Assembly (NCBI RefSeq): GCF_003387155.1
Contig: NZ_QUMT01000003.1
Coordinates: forward strand, 1 to 64,000
From: Roseateles depolymerans
Lineage (GTDB): Bacteria > Pseudomonadota > Gammaproteobacteria > Burkholderiales > Burkholderiaceae_C
Reading direction: 5' to 3'
DNA length: 64,000 nucleotides
Below, in pieces: positions 33,156-42,869 of this stretch (positions are counted from its first letter, which is position 1; each line of letters begins with the position of its first letter). The position numbers and the translations under genes are program-made. Under the pieces are notes generated by a model. The model saw nothing but the letters and a program-made list of their open reading frames with translations, was not told the origin of the DNA and ran no database searches.

Positions 33156-35546
33156 GTGAGCGTGGAGTCCAAGTTTCTTCGGAGCGGCCAATGGCCGCCA
33201 CCGGTCTGTGATGTTGTGCCCGACGTTCTGAGTCGGGCGACGTCGACGGGTGGGCAGGCGCCTGCGATGGCGCCCGACAGTGCGCCTTCCCTCAGCCCCG
33301 AGCCCGGCGCCCAGGACCCGCTCACCGCCCTGATCCTGCTGCCGCGCTTTGCCGACCGCGACGGCCTCACGCGCGCCCTTGGCATTCCCCCTGGGGCCGA
33401 CCGGTCGCAGCGCATCACCGCCGCATGGTTCCTGCGCCAATACGACGGCCAGCGCACGCCCGCCCTGGTGGAAGGTCTGCTGGCCGACCCCTGGTTGGTG
33501 CAGGGCGACAGCCCGCTGCAATGCCATGCGCGCGCCCGGGTCCAACTGGCGCTGGCGGACGCCTGGAACCTGCGCGGCGACCATGAGTCCGCCCTGCGCC
33601 TGGCGGGCGAAGCCCGCGACGGCTTCCGCACGCTGGGCCACCTCGCGGGTCAGTCCGATGCCGACTGGGTCGCCGCCAATATCGTGCACGACCTGGGCGA
33701 CGCCCGCATGCGCAATCAATTCATGCGCAGTGCTGCCGCGCTGGCCGAAGCCGCCGGCGACACCGACCGCCTGGCCACTGCCGAGATGGCCCTGGCCTGC
33801 TTCGCCGCTTTTGAAGATGCCCCCGCCGCCGGCATCGCCTGGAAGGCCACGGCGCGTCGTTCGGAAGACTCGCCGTCACCCGCCCTGCGCGCCCTGGCCC
33901 AGTTCTTTCTGTTCATCACCGAATGGGGCCGCGGCGCCTGCGATGCCGCACTGGCCCATGCGCTGCTGTCCATCCAGGCGTCGGAGGAATGCGGCCAGAT
34001 GCGCCGGGCGCTGCTGGACAACGCCAACGTCGCGTCCCTGCTGATGGAGCTGGGCGATCTGGAAGCCGCCGCCGCCCGGCTGTCCCACCGGCTGGACGTG
34101 GCCCGGCACTGCGCCTGGCCGCATCCGCTGGGCTGCACCCTGTCGGTGTTCTCCGAGGTGCTGGTACGCCAGGGCCGGGCCGAGGAAGCGCGCGGTATGG
34201 CCCGCGAGGCGGTGACCGTTTTGGCCCGAGTGCCGCGCACGACCCACTTCCTCCATGCACAGCTGGCCCTGGCCGATGCCGAGCTGGAGTGCGGAGACGT
34301 GGACGCCGCCGAACGCGGCTTCATGCTGGTGAATGAACAGGGCCGCCATGTGGAGCTGGTGGAAGACCGCGCCTATGCGCTGTTCGGACTCGCCCGGGTG
34401 GCCCATGCCCGCCAGGATCTCCCCCGCGCGCGGGCCCTGCTGGACAAGGCCCTGCAGCAGCCGCATCTGGATCCGGACCAGGCGCTGCGCACGCTGATCT
34501 GCCTGTCCCGCGTGTCGCAGGCGCAAGTGGACGCGGGCGCAGCGGATGTGTGCCCCGACGAACCGGTGGCCCTGCTGGAGCGGGCCCTGCGCATTGCCGA
34601 CGAACAGCTGGAGGGCGCGCAGCGCCACGAGCTGCTGCTGGAGCTGGCCGACCGCCTGCAGGCCCGCCGCCGCGACCCGGACGCCATCGTGGCGCTGCGC
34701 GGCGCGCTGCAGGCCCTGGCCGCCGACAAGCGGCGCGCCACCGAACGACAGGGCATGGCGATGGAAGCGCGCCACCGCAGCGAGACCGTGCTGGCCGAGG
34801 CCCAGCATCACCGCGAATTGGCCCGCAAGGAGGCCGCCCGGGCGAGCGAGCTGCAGGCCACCAATCGCGAGCTCAGCCGCGCCGTGGCCGCGCTGGAGGC
34901 CGCGCAGCGCGAGCTGATGGAACGTCATCAGCAATTGCAGCAGGCCAATGAACGCATCCAGGAACTGAGCCTGACCGACCCGCTCACCGGCCTGCGCAAC
35001 CGCCGCTTCCTCACCCAGGTGATCGACAAGGCGGTGGCCGAGACGCTGCGGGCCCATGCACGACCGGCGCAGGCGCCCGATCCGCTGGCGGACGGCCCCG
35101 GACCCGGACGCGACCTGCTGTTCTTCCTGCTGGATGTGGACCACTTCAAGCAGATCAACGACCGCCACGGCCATGCCACCGGCGACGCGGTGCTGGTGGA
35201 GGTGGCCGCCCGGCTGCGGGAAGCGACCCGCGGGGAAGACCTGCTGGTGCGCTGGGGCGGCGAAGAATTCCTGATCGTGGTGCGACATGCCCGCCGCGAG
35301 GAAACCGCCCTGGTGGCCGAGCGGCTGCTCGCCAGCCTGCGGGACGCGCCGATCCGACTGCCCACCGGCGAAGTGCTGCACTGCACCGCGTCGCTGGGCG
35401 CTGCCAGCTTCCCTGAGCTGCCGACGCTGCCACCAGGCACCAGTGATGCGCCCCCCCTCTCCGGCAGCTGGGAACGCGCCCTGGAGCGGGCCGATGCGGC
35501 GCTGTACGAAGCCAAACGGTTGGGCCGAAACCGCTGGTCGGAATAA
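33156..35546 (+). CDS. Diguanylate cyclase (GGDEF) with TPR-like N-terminal region
   Basis: About 796 residues. Residues 60-540 form a helical repeat region of TPR type (repeated A-x2-L-x5-D patterns), likely a protein-binding platform. A coiled coil (about 565-605, RELSRAVAALEAAQRELMER) leads into the GGDEF domain (about 605-796): LTDPLTGLRNRRFL, DVDHFKQINDRHGHATGD and the active-site GGEEF near residue 701. An inhibitory I-site RxxD (RGED) lies five residues before GGEEF, so the enzyme should make cyclic-di-GMP and be product-inhibited. No membrane segment. The GTG start at 33156 is uncertain; GTG 33162 fits the GAGGGA site equally well. Confidence 0.93.
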   Translation: MSVESKFLRSGQWPPPVCDVVPDVLSRATSTGGQAPAMAPDSAPSLSPEPGAQDPLTALILLPRFADRDGLTRALGIPPGADRSQRITAAWFLRQYDGQRTPALVEGLLADPWLVQGDSPLQCHARARVQLALADAWNLRGDHESALRLAGEARDGFRTLGHLAGQSDADWVAANIVHDLGDARMRNQFMRSAAALAEAAGDTDRLATAEMALACFAAFEDAPAAGIAWKATARRSEDSPSPALRALAQFFLFITEWGRGACDAALAHALLSIQASEECGQMRRALLDNANVASLLMELGDLEAAAARLSHRLDVARHCAWPHPLGCTLSVFSEVLVRQGRAEEARGMAREAVTVLARVPRTTHFLHAQLALADAELECGDVDAAERGFMLVNEQGRHVELVEDRAYALFGLARVAHARQDLPRARALLDKALQQPHLDPDQALRTLICLSRVSQAQVDAGAADVCPDEPVALLERALRIADEQLEGAQRHELLLELADRLQARRRDPDAIVALRGALQALAADKRRATERQGMAMEARHRSETVLAEAQHHRELARKEAARASELQATNRELSRAVAALEAAQRELMERHQQLQQANERIQELSLTDPLTGLRNRRFLTQVIDKAVAETLRAHARPAQAPDPLADGPGPGRDLLFFLLDVDHFKQINDRHGHATGDAVLVEVAARLREATRGEDLLVRWGGEEFLIVVRHARREETALVAERLLASLRDAPIRLPTGEVLHCTASLGAASFPELPTLPPGTSDAPPLSGSWERALERADAALYEAKRLGRNRWSE

Positions 35547-35619
35547 GCGCAAGCCCCTGCCCGCCACCCGGGGGCGCCAGCCACTAGACTTCACACGGAC
35601 CGTGTCCCGAGGAGTCGCC

Positions 35620-36864
35620 ATGTCCCAACCGCCGCTGCTGCTGCCCGCGCCCACTTTCGAGGGCGTCCGCGAGGTCGTGGCCGAGCCGCTGAAATTCAAG
35701 GCGAAGCTGGCCATCGGGGAAGACGCGTACACGTCGCTGCGCATGATCAACCGCACCCGGGAAGTCTGGGATGTGCTGGGCGCGGCAGGCGCCGGTGCGG
35801 CGGTGGCCAAGTCCGGCATGGTGGCGTCGGTGCTGGGAGCGTCGGCCACGCCGCTGGGCTGGGTGGCCTTTGCGGCGCTGGCCTCCGGCGGCGCCTGCTA
35901 CGGCCTCTATCGCCTGCTGGGCAATACCAAGGGGCAGCGGGTCATCGAGATTCCCAAGTATCTGAACACGCCGCTGGACACGCTGGGGCTGGCGCTCTTC
36001 GACCTGATCGCGCCGCTGTCTCTGCGACTGGCCGCGCGGGAGGGGACGGTGCAACCGGCGCAGCGCGACTTTCTCATCCGCCACCTGATCCAGGACTGGG
36101 GCCTGGGCGCGCCGTTCGTGACGCAGGCAGTGCAGGCGGTCGAGCTGGGCCTGGCAGACGCGTCGCTGGAGGCCATTGCGATCGAGGGCGCGGAATTCCT
36201 GCGGATGAATCCGGACTGCAATCACCAGGCCATCGTCGATGACCTGGCGGTCTTCCTGCGGGAGATGCTGGAAGCGGGCGGTCCCCTGACCGCCCAGGAC
36301 GCCGACACCCTGGCGCGCACCGTCGAGTTGCTGCGCACCACCCCGCCCAGCGAGCTGACCAAGGCCTGGACCCAGGCCCTGGCGGCGGCGGGCGGCGCTG
36401 CGGCGCAGGTGCGCACGGCAGCGGGTGGCGCCGCGACGCAGATGCGCACGGCGGTGTCCGGCGCGGCCACCTGGACGCAGGAGCGGCTGCCCTCCCCCGA
36501 CACGCTCCGGCGCGTGGGAGAAGGCGCCGCCCAGCAGACCGTTCAAGTGGCCCAGCAGACGCTGCAACGCGCGCAGCAGATGGCGCAGCAGGTCGCACAG
36601 CAGACGGCCGATGCAGCGGGCAAGGCCGCGCGCACCGCCGCAGACCTGGCGCAGGAGCGGCTACCGGATGCAGAGCAGGTGCGGCAACAGGGGGAACGGG
36701 CGCTGGAGCAGGCGTCCAAGGTGTCCAAGGCAGCAGCTGAGGCGGCTCGTCAGGCGGCGACCGAAGCGGCCCGCCTGGCGGCCGACAAAGCCGCGGCATT
36801 GCTTCAGCAACGCGGCGCCCTGACGGACCGCCTGCTGCGCAAGCGTCCTCCGTCGCAGTCCTGA
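35620..36864 (+). CDS. TerB-like protein with membrane hairpin and amphipathic Ala/Gln-rich tail, unknown function
   Basis: About 414 residues. A Gly/Ala-rich hydrophobic stretch (about 50-100, AAGAGAAVAKSGMVASVLGAS...GGACYGLYRLLG) looks like a membrane hairpin. Residues 110-225 form a helical domain resembling TerB-like folds (LFDLIAPLSLRLAAREGTVQPAQRDF). The C-terminal 170 residues are Ala/Gln/Arg-rich amphipathic helix of apolipoprotein or phasin character, with a partial duplication around QERLPSPDTLRR and QERLPDAEQVRQ. ATG 35620 follows an AGGAG site; it lies 73 bases after the cyclase. The family is not one I know; the TerB similarity is by pattern only. Confidence 0.7.
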   Translation: MSQPPLLLPAPTFEGVREVVAEPLKFKAKLAIGEDAYTSLRMINRTREVWDVLGAAGAGAAVAKSGMVASVLGASATPLGWVAFAALASGGACYGLYRLLGNTKGQRVIEIPKYLNTPLDTLGLALFDLIAPLSLRLAAREGTVQPAQRDFLIRHLIQDWGLGAPFVTQAVQAVELGLADASLEAIAIEGAEFLRMNPDCNHQAIVDDLAVFLREMLEAGGPLTAQDADTLARTVELLRTTPPSELTKAWTQALAAAGGAAAQVRTAAGGAATQMRTAVSGAATWTQERLPSPDTLRRVGEGAAQQTVQVAQQTLQRAQQMAQQVAQQTADAAGKAARTAADLAQERLPDAEQVRQQGERALEQASKVSKAAAEAARQAATEAARLAADKAAALLQQRGALTDRLLRKRPPSQS

Positions 36865-36994
36865 CCTGCAGCATCGCAACGACGTCGAGAAGGCGAGTCC
36901 AGCACGTCGAATGCGCGAGGAGACGGCCTTGTCCGTCGCGGACGCGGCATGCTGTCCTACCCGACGGCGTACGGCCGGCGCATAACGTTGTGGG

Positions 36995-37720
36995 ATGAAT
37001 GCCGCGTCACCCACCCCCCACCCGCCCTCCCAGCAGCCTGCTGCCCCACAGAGCCCCTCGTCGGCCCCGGGTGACGGCTACCGTTCGCAAACGACCATGA
37101 CCGCTGCGGAGGGTGCCTCGAGCCCGCCGCGAAACACCCGGCAGGCTGCCGATGCTGCACCGGGGCGCCGCCTGACAAAGCGCCCATCGGACACTGACGA
37201 CAGCGACGGCGCCCCCGCCTTCCTGCGCGGCTTCTCGGTGGTGCATGCGCTGCTGGCGCTGCTGTTCATCTGCATGGCCCTGCTGCTGCTCTTCATCGCC
37301 GCCAAGGGCACCTGGGAAGTGCTCAGCACCGACCTCAACGAGCATGCCGCCCAGCTGGTGATCGAATCCATGGGCGTGCTGGCCGCGGCCGTGGTGGCGC
37401 TTCAGATTGCGCAGACCATCACTGAAGAGGAAGTGATCCGCACCGCCCACATCAGTGCACCGACACGGGTGCGGCGTTTCCTGTCCCGCTTCATGGTGGT
37501 CATCGTGGTGGCGCTGGCCATCGAGGGCCTGGTGGCCACCTTCCGCGCCTCGCATGAAGGCGCCACGCTGCTGCTGCATGCCGCCGCCATGGTCACCGCC
37601 GTGGGCGTGTTGATGGGCGGCTGGGGCCTGTTCATCCGTCTGAACCGGTATGCGGAGGAGCTGGAGCCCGAGGCGATGGAGGATGCGAAGCAGGAGGATG
37701 AGAAGTTGAAGGAGGACTGA
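36995..37720 (+). CDS. Four-helix inner-membrane protein of unknown function
   Basis: 241 residues: a disordered Pro/Ser/Thr-rich N-terminus (about 1-75), four hydrophobic helices (about 82-108, 122-142, 165-185, 192-212) and a Glu/Lys-rich cytoplasmic tail (EELEPEAMEDAKQEDEKLKED). ATG 37097 is a possible shorter start that removes much of the disordered region. Its last 89 bases overlap the convergent YddG-like gene. No family recognised. Confidence 0.7.
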   Translation: MNAASPTPHPPSQQPAAPQSPSSAPGDGYRSQTTMTAAEGASSPPRNTRQAADAAPGRRLTKRPSDTDDSDGAPAFLRGFSVVHALLALLFICMALLLLFIAAKGTWEVLSTDLNEHAAQLVIESMGVLAAAVVALQIAQTITEEEVIRTAHISAPTRVRRFLSRFMVVIVVALAIEGLVATFRASHEGATLLLHAAAMVTAVGVLMGGWGLFIRLNRYAEELEPEAMEDAKQEDEKLKED

Positions 37721-38609
37721 CCCGCCGCCCTCCCCGGGTTGCCAGCCAGCACAGCAGCGACCCGGCGCACACCATGCAGGCTCCCTGCCAGAAATGCCAG
37801 GACAGCGGGGTCTGCAGCACCACCGCCGCCAGCGCTGCCGACATCACCGGAATGAACTGCGACGCCCCCGCCAGCACGGTCACGTTGCCCCGCAGGATGC
37901 CCACGTTCCAGGCGGAATAGCCAAACGCCATGGCGCAGGACGACAGCGCCAGGAAGCCCAGGGCCTTGGGGCTGGGCTGCATGGGCGGCTGCTCGCCGAG
38001 CGCGAACTTGATCCACAGGGCCACGGCCGAGGCCATGAAAAACAGCGTCACGCCGTTGCTCCCGTTGGCCCAGCGCGGCGTGACGGTGCAATAGGCGGCC
38101 CACAGCACCGCGCCCATCAGGGCCAGCCCATAACTGACCGGATTGCCGCGGACATTCGTGAGCATCTGGGCCAGGTCCAGCCCCTGGTCCCCGCCAAGCA
38201 CCTGGCACACCCCCAGCACGCCCAGCGCAAAACCTGGCACGATCAGCGCATTGGACCGTTGCCCGTTGAAGAGGATGGCCGCAGTCATCGTCAGCGTCGG
38301 CCAGAGGTAGTTGCACATGCCCACCTCGATCGCCTGGCGGCCGGAACTGGCATACCCCAGCGACAGCGACAGACACAGCTCATAAGCCACGAACAGGGCC
38401 CCGCCGCCCAGCAGGTAACGCCGCGGCAGGGTCGACACCCGCGTCGGCCCCAGGGTCAGCAGCAGCACGACCGACGCGCAGGTGTAGATGAGGGCGCCGC
38501 CGCCGGTCGGCCCGAAGCTTTCGCTCACGCTGCGCATCAGCCCGACGGAAGAACTCCACAGGAGGATGGCCAAAAGGCCGATGAGGGTCGCGGGCGGTCG
38601 GCGGGGCAT
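37632..38609 (-). CDS. yddG: EamA/DMT-family exporter, YddG-like (aromatic amino acid export)
   Basis: Ten-helix drug/metabolite transporter of about 325 residues. The block IEVGMCNYLWPTLTMTAAILFNGQRSNALIVPG is close to that of YddG, which exports aromatic amino acids, so that is the best guess. LIGLLAILLWSSSVGLMRSVSESFGP forms helix 1. The last 35 residues (Pro/Ser-rich, SPPSTSHPPASHPP...) extend past the usual YddG end and overlap the convergent neighbour. ATG 38609 (MPRRPP) is preferred over 38627. Confidence 0.88.
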   Translation of the reverse strand: MPRRPPATLIGLLAILLWSSSVGLMRSVSESFGPTGGGALIYTCASVVLLLTLGPTRVSTLPRRYLLGGGALFVAYELCLSLSLGYASSGRQAIEVGMCNYLWPTLTMTAAILFNGQRSNALIVPGFALGVLGVCQVLGGDQGLDLAQMLTNVRGNPVSYGLALMGAVLWAAYCTVTPRWANGSNGVTLFFMASAVALWIKFALGEQPPMQPSPKALGFLALSSCAMAFGYSAWNVGILRGNVTVLAGASQFIPVMSAALAAVVLQTPLSWHFWQGACMVCAGSLLCWLATRGGRRVSPPSTSHPPASHPPSPRAPAPPHTGSDG

Positions 38610-38730
38610 GCAGGCACAGGGGGTCAAAGCCGCTGCAGTGTAGAGCGGACAGCGGCTCCCCTTCCCGGGGGGAAGCGCCTCGGAAAGACTGGACTCGCCC
38701 CCGCATTTGCCGGATCATCAATCGGCTGCA

Positions 38731-41700
38731 ATGGGCAGCAGGGGCGTCTGTGCATTCGTGACTCGACTCACACTCAGAAACCGCGTCATTGGGCTCACAC
38801 TCATCGCCTTCTCCTTGCTGGGGGCGATGCTGGCCTGGCATTTGTACAGCGACGGACAGGCGCGCATCCAGGCCTCCGAGGAAAGCCACCTGGTCCGCGC
38901 CAAGCTGATCGCCGCCCGGCAGGACATCCTGGTGGAGCGCGCGGACGCGTTGCTGGACACGCTGATGGCCAGCCCAATGCCCAGTTCGCCCGAGGCTGCG
39001 GAATTCTGCAACAAGCAGTTGGCCGCCCTGTTGGCCAATGAACCCGATTACGACCAGTTCGGCGTGGCCGATGCGCAGGGCAATCGCCTCTGCTCGGCGG
39101 TGAATCCGGGCCGCCCGCTCAACTTCTCGGACCGGGTCTGGTTCCAGCGCGCGCTCACCAGCCAGGACATCAGCGTCGGCGACATCACCATCAGCCGCAC
39201 CATCGGCAAGCCCACCGTCACGCTCGCGAAGGCCCGCCGCGATGCCGACGGCAAGGTCATCGCCGTCTACTACGGCGGCTTGAACATGAAGTGGCTGGAG
39301 CGGACGGTGAACGTGTCCGACCGGCTCCCCGAGGAAACCCTGTCCGTCATCGACAGTCGCGGCGTGCTGGTGGCGCGTCATCCGGACGTCGAGGGATGGA
39401 CCGGCACGCCCATTCCCAGCACGGTGATGACCAAGATCCAGGGCGCGGACGCGGAAGCCTTCGAGGCGATCAACCGTGCGGGCCAGCGCCGGCTCATCGC
39501 CCACGTGCCGCTGCTGCGCACCACCAACGGCAGTCACTACCGGCTGCTGATGGCCTCGCCGATGGCCCTGATCGAGGCCCCTGCGAAGCGGGAAGCCATC
39601 GCTGCCTTTGCCGTCCTGCTCTCGGTGCTGCTGGGAACCGGCGTGGCCCTGCTGATCGGCCTGAATCACTGGCTGGTGCGGCCGCTGCAGCATCTCTCGG
39701 CCATCGTGCAGCGCCAGCGTGCCGGGGAACGCGGCGCCCGCACCGGCCTGCGCCACGGCGGGGACGAAATCGGCTTCCTGGCACAGACCATCGACGAATC
39801 GGCCGAGAAGATCGAGCAGCGCGAGGCCAGCCTGGAATCGTCCAACCGCGCGCTGCGGGTACTCTCCGCCGGCAACCGCACCCTGCTGCAGCGCCATGAC
39901 GAGGCCGCACTGCTCAACCAGATGTGCAAGGCCATCATCGAGGCCGGCAACTTCCGCATCGCCTGGGTCGGGTATGCGTCCGAAGAGACCCTGGTGGAAC
40001 TGATGGCCATGTATGCCAGGCAGCCGGAATTGCTGCATGCGCTCTACGCCACCTGGGACCTGGCGCGCGACGGCTCCGGGCCGGTGGCACGCGCGCTCAA
40101 GACCGGCGCCAAGCAGGTGTGGACCCGCAGCAGCACCGATCCGGCCGATGCGGTCTGGCGCACCGGCGCCCTGCGCCGCGGCTGCCTGGCGACGCTGTCG
40201 CTGCCGCTGGTGGTGGACGGTGCGGTCATCGGCGTGCTGAACATCTGCGCGGCGGAAGAAGACGTCTTTGATGCCGGCACCCTGGAGGTGCTGGAGGAAG
40301 CCTCGCACGACCTGTCCCTGGGCATCAGCGTCGCCCGTGCGGAAGTGCAGCGCCGCCACTTCGAGGAACAGCTGCGCCTGCATACCGACGATCTCGAAGC
40401 GCTGGTGTCCCGCCGCACCGCCGACCTCATCGAGGCCCGAGAAAGCGCGGAAGTGGCCAACCGGGCCAAGAGCGCCTTCCTGGCCAACATGAGCCATGAG
40501 ATCCGCACGCCGATGAATGCCATCATCGGCCTGACCCACCTGCTGCGCCGCGACACCGACGAGCCGCAGCAGCAGGACCGGCTGACCAAGATCGAACGCG
40601 CCGCGCAACATCTGCTGCAGGTGATCAACGACATCCTGGACCTGTCCAAGATCGAAGCCGGCAAGATGGTGCTGGACAGCATCGAGTTCTCCCGTGACGA
40701 CCTGCTCTCCAACGTGCTGGAGCTGGTGGGCGACGAGGCCGCGCGCAAGAAACTGGAACTGGTGCTGGACACCGACCACCTGCCCGAGCGCATGCGCGGC
40801 GATCCCAAGCGCCTGGCACAGGCCCTGATCAATCTGCTGGCCAATGCGGTGAAATTCACCGAGCAGGGCTGGGTGCGCCTGAAGGGCCATCTGCTGCAGG
40901 AAAAGGATGGCCGGCTGCAGCTTCGCTTCGAGGTGCGCGATTCCGGCATCGGCATTCCGCTGGAGCGACAGGGGGCCCTGTTCAGCGCCTTCGAGCAGGC
41001 CGACATTTCCACCACCCGCCGTTATGGCGGCACCGGCCTGGGCCTGGCCCTGACCCGGCGCATCGCGGAGCTGATGGACGGCACCGTCGGCCTGGACAGC
41101 CAGCCCGGCCGCGGCAGCACCTTTTGGTTCACCGCCTGGACCGACCGGGCGGATCGGGCCGACCCGCAGCAGATGCGCGGCCGTCTGGAAGGTCGCCACG
41201 TGATGCTGGTGGACGACCTGCCTGAAGCGCTGGATGCCATTGGCGACGCGCTCAAGGTGCTGGGCATGACGGTGGACGGTCACCTCTCCGGGCCCAGTGC
41301 GGTGCGACAGGCCGACGAAGACCTGGAGGCCGGCCGCCTGCCGGACCTGCTGGTGGTGGACTGGCGCATGGTGCCCTGGGACGGCCTGCTCACGCTGCGC
41401 CGGCTGCGCGAGGTCATGGGCGAGGCGCTGCCGCCCAGCATCCTGGTCACGGCCTATGACGGCGACCTCATTCGCGAGGAAGCGCTGCAGATCGGGTTTG
41501 GTGCCGTCCTGGCCAAGCCGGTGACGCCCACCGACATGCTGGACACCATTGGGCGGCTGCTGGCGGACAGCTCGGACAGCTCCGCTGCGGCGTCAAACGA
41601 AGCGGGCGAAAACCTCTCGGGCCCATCGACGTCGGACCCGCCAACGAATTCATCGATTTCCGCGAATCCAGCGAATTCATCGGATTCAACGGTCCTCTCT

Positions 41701-42696
41701 CAATCCTCAACACATCCAACACTTTCAGCATCTTCACCTGCGCCCGCACCAGCGGCGGTCACGGCAGCACCTGCTTCCCGTGAGCCCACGCCGACGTCCG
41801 CAAGCCATTCGGAGCGTCGCCTGAGCGGCCACCACCAATTGGAGGCTCTGCGCCAGCGACATGCCGGCCGCCGTGTACTGCTGGCCGAGGACAACCCGGT
41901 CAACCAGGAGGTGGGCCAGGAACTGCTGCTGTCGGCCGGCCTGGAGGTGGAAGTGGTGGACGATGGGGCCAGCGCAGTGGCCCGGTCCCGTGAGGTGGAT
42001 TTCGATCTCATCCTGATGGACGTTCAGATGCCGGTGCTGGACGGACTGGCCGCCACCCGGGAGATCCGCGCGCTGCGCGGCCCTGGCGTGCCCATCATTG
42101 CCATGACCGCCAATGCCTTTGGCGAAGACCGCCAGGCCTGCCTGGACGCCGGCATGAATGACCACATTGCCAAGCCGGTGGATCCCGCGCGTCTGTATGA
42201 GGTGCTGATGCGCCAGCTCAATGCGGCGCGGGCCGCGGCAGACAGTGTGGACGTTGTGGACAGGGCCAGCGCCAGTGACGCAGACGGCGCGCCGTCCTCC
42301 GCGGCCCCCGGACCTGTTGCCGGCGACAGCCTGGGCGCTGTGTCCGCCCTTCCCGACCTGGACACCCGGGCGGCTTTGGAGAGCGTCGGCGGCAGCGCGG
42401 CGGTGCTGCTGCGCGTGCTGCAGCGCTTCGCCGAGACCTACGCCCGGGGCCAGCCTGACCTGGCCGACCGCTCCCCCAAGGACCGGCAATTCCGCTGGCG
42501 ACAGGCCGCCCATTCGCTGCGGGGCTCCTGCGCCACCATCGGCGCGACTGAACTGGCTGCGCGATTGCAGGCCTTCGAATCGGCATTGAAGGCCGACATC
42601 GACCGCTCCGAATCGCTGCTGGCCACGGCCCTCCAGTTGAACGCGGATGTGCAGAAGTTGTCGAATGACATCTCAAATGCGCTGAAAAAGCTCTAA
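38731..42696 (+). CDS. Hybrid sensor histidine kinase: dCache-like, HAMP, GAF, HisKA, HATPase, two REC, Hpt
   Basis: About 1,321 residues. Membrane helix 1 (about 15-35), a periplasmic Cache-like sensor (about 40-285, containing [28 protein letters not shown]), helix 2 (about 290-315), HAMP (about 315-370), GAF (about 390-540), HisKA with [14 protein letters not shown] (His near 588), HATPase (about 690-810). The first receiver (about 823-945) has DD, Asp in VVDWRM, Thr and Lys all present. A Ser/Asn/Pro-rich linker of about 90 residues precedes a second receiver (about 1046-1163, [20 protein letters not shown]) and an Hpt domain (His in [13 protein letters not shown], near 1260). A full phosphorelay is therefore in one chain. 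The frame opens at a TTG (38707), but ATG 38731 is the better start. It opens the signalling cluster. Confidence 0.95.
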   Translation: MGSRGVCAFVTRLTLRNRVIGLTLIAFSLLGAMLAWHLYSDGQARIQASEESHLVRAKLIAARQDILVERADALLDTLMASPMPSSPEAAEFCNKQLAALLANEPDYDQFGVADAQGNRLCSAVNPGRPLNFSDRVWFQRALTSQDISVGDITISRTIGKPTVTLAKARRDADGKVIAVYYGGLNMKWLERTVNVSDRLPEETLSVIDSRGVLVARHPDVEGWTGTPIPSTVMTKIQGADAEAFEAINRAGQRRLIAHVPLLRTTNGSHYRLLMASPMALIEAPAKREAIAAFAVLLSVLLGTGVALLIGLNHWLVRPLQHLSAIVQRQRAGERGARTGLRHGGDEIGFLAQTIDESAEKIEQREASLESSNRALRVLSAGNRTLLQRHDEAALLNQMCKAIIEAGNFRIAWVGYASEETLVELMAMYARQPELLHALYATWDLARDGSGPVARALKTGAKQVWTRSSTDPADAVWRTGALRRGCLATLSLPLVVDGAVIGVLNICAAEEDVFDAGTLEVLEEASHDLSLGISVARAEVQRRHFEEQLRLHTDDLEALVSRRTADLIEARESAEVANRAKSAFLANMSHEIRTPMNAIIGLTHLLRRDTDEPQQQDRLTKIERAAQHLLQVINDILDLSKIEAGKMVLDSIEFSRDDLLSNVLELVGDEAARKKLELVLDTDHLPERMRGDPKRLAQALINLLANAVKFTEQGWVRLKGHLLQEKDGRLQLRFEVRDSGIGIPLERQGALFSAFEQADISTTRRYGGTGLGLALTRRIAELMDGTVGLDSQPGRGSTFWFTAWTDRADRADPQQMRGRLEGRHVMLVDDLPEALDAIGDALKVLGMTVDGHLSGPSAVRQADEDLEAGRLPDLLVVDWRMVPWDGLLTLRRLREVMGEALPPSILVTAYDGDLIREEALQIGFGAVLAKPVTPTDMLDTIGRLLADSSDSSAAASNEAGENLSGPSTSDPPTNSSISANPANSSDSTVLSQSSTHPTLSASSPAPAPAAVTAAPASREPTPTSASHSERRLSGHHQLEALRQRHAGRRVLLAEDNPVNQEVGQELLLSAGLEVEVVDDGASAVARSREVDFDLILMDVQMPVLDGLAATREIRALRGPGVPIIAMTANAFGEDRQACLDAGMNDHIAKPVDPARLYEVLMRQLNAARAAADSVDVVDRASASDADGAPSSAAPGPVAGDSLGAVSALPDLDTRAALESVGGSAAVLLRVLQRFAETYARGQPDLADRSPKDRQFRWRQAAHSLRGSCATIGATELAARLQAFESALKADIDRSESLLATALQLNADVQKLSNDISNALKKL

Positions 42697-42869
42697 ACGT
42701 CAGTCGGATATCGCGACAAAACCGCCAAGAGCGATCACGATACGCACACAACAGGCTGATCACAGCCACCCGGACACACGCCCTGGACACAGGCTCCATG
42801 GCGTCGTGCCCTGCAAAGGTCCGCTGATACGTTGACGGCGCCAAGCCGTCCCACACAGGGAGAACTGAT

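Noticed and set aside
38380-41283. 967-codon minus-strand open frame
   Set aside because: Antisense to the first hybrid kinase, whose domains are all recognisable; the shadow has none.
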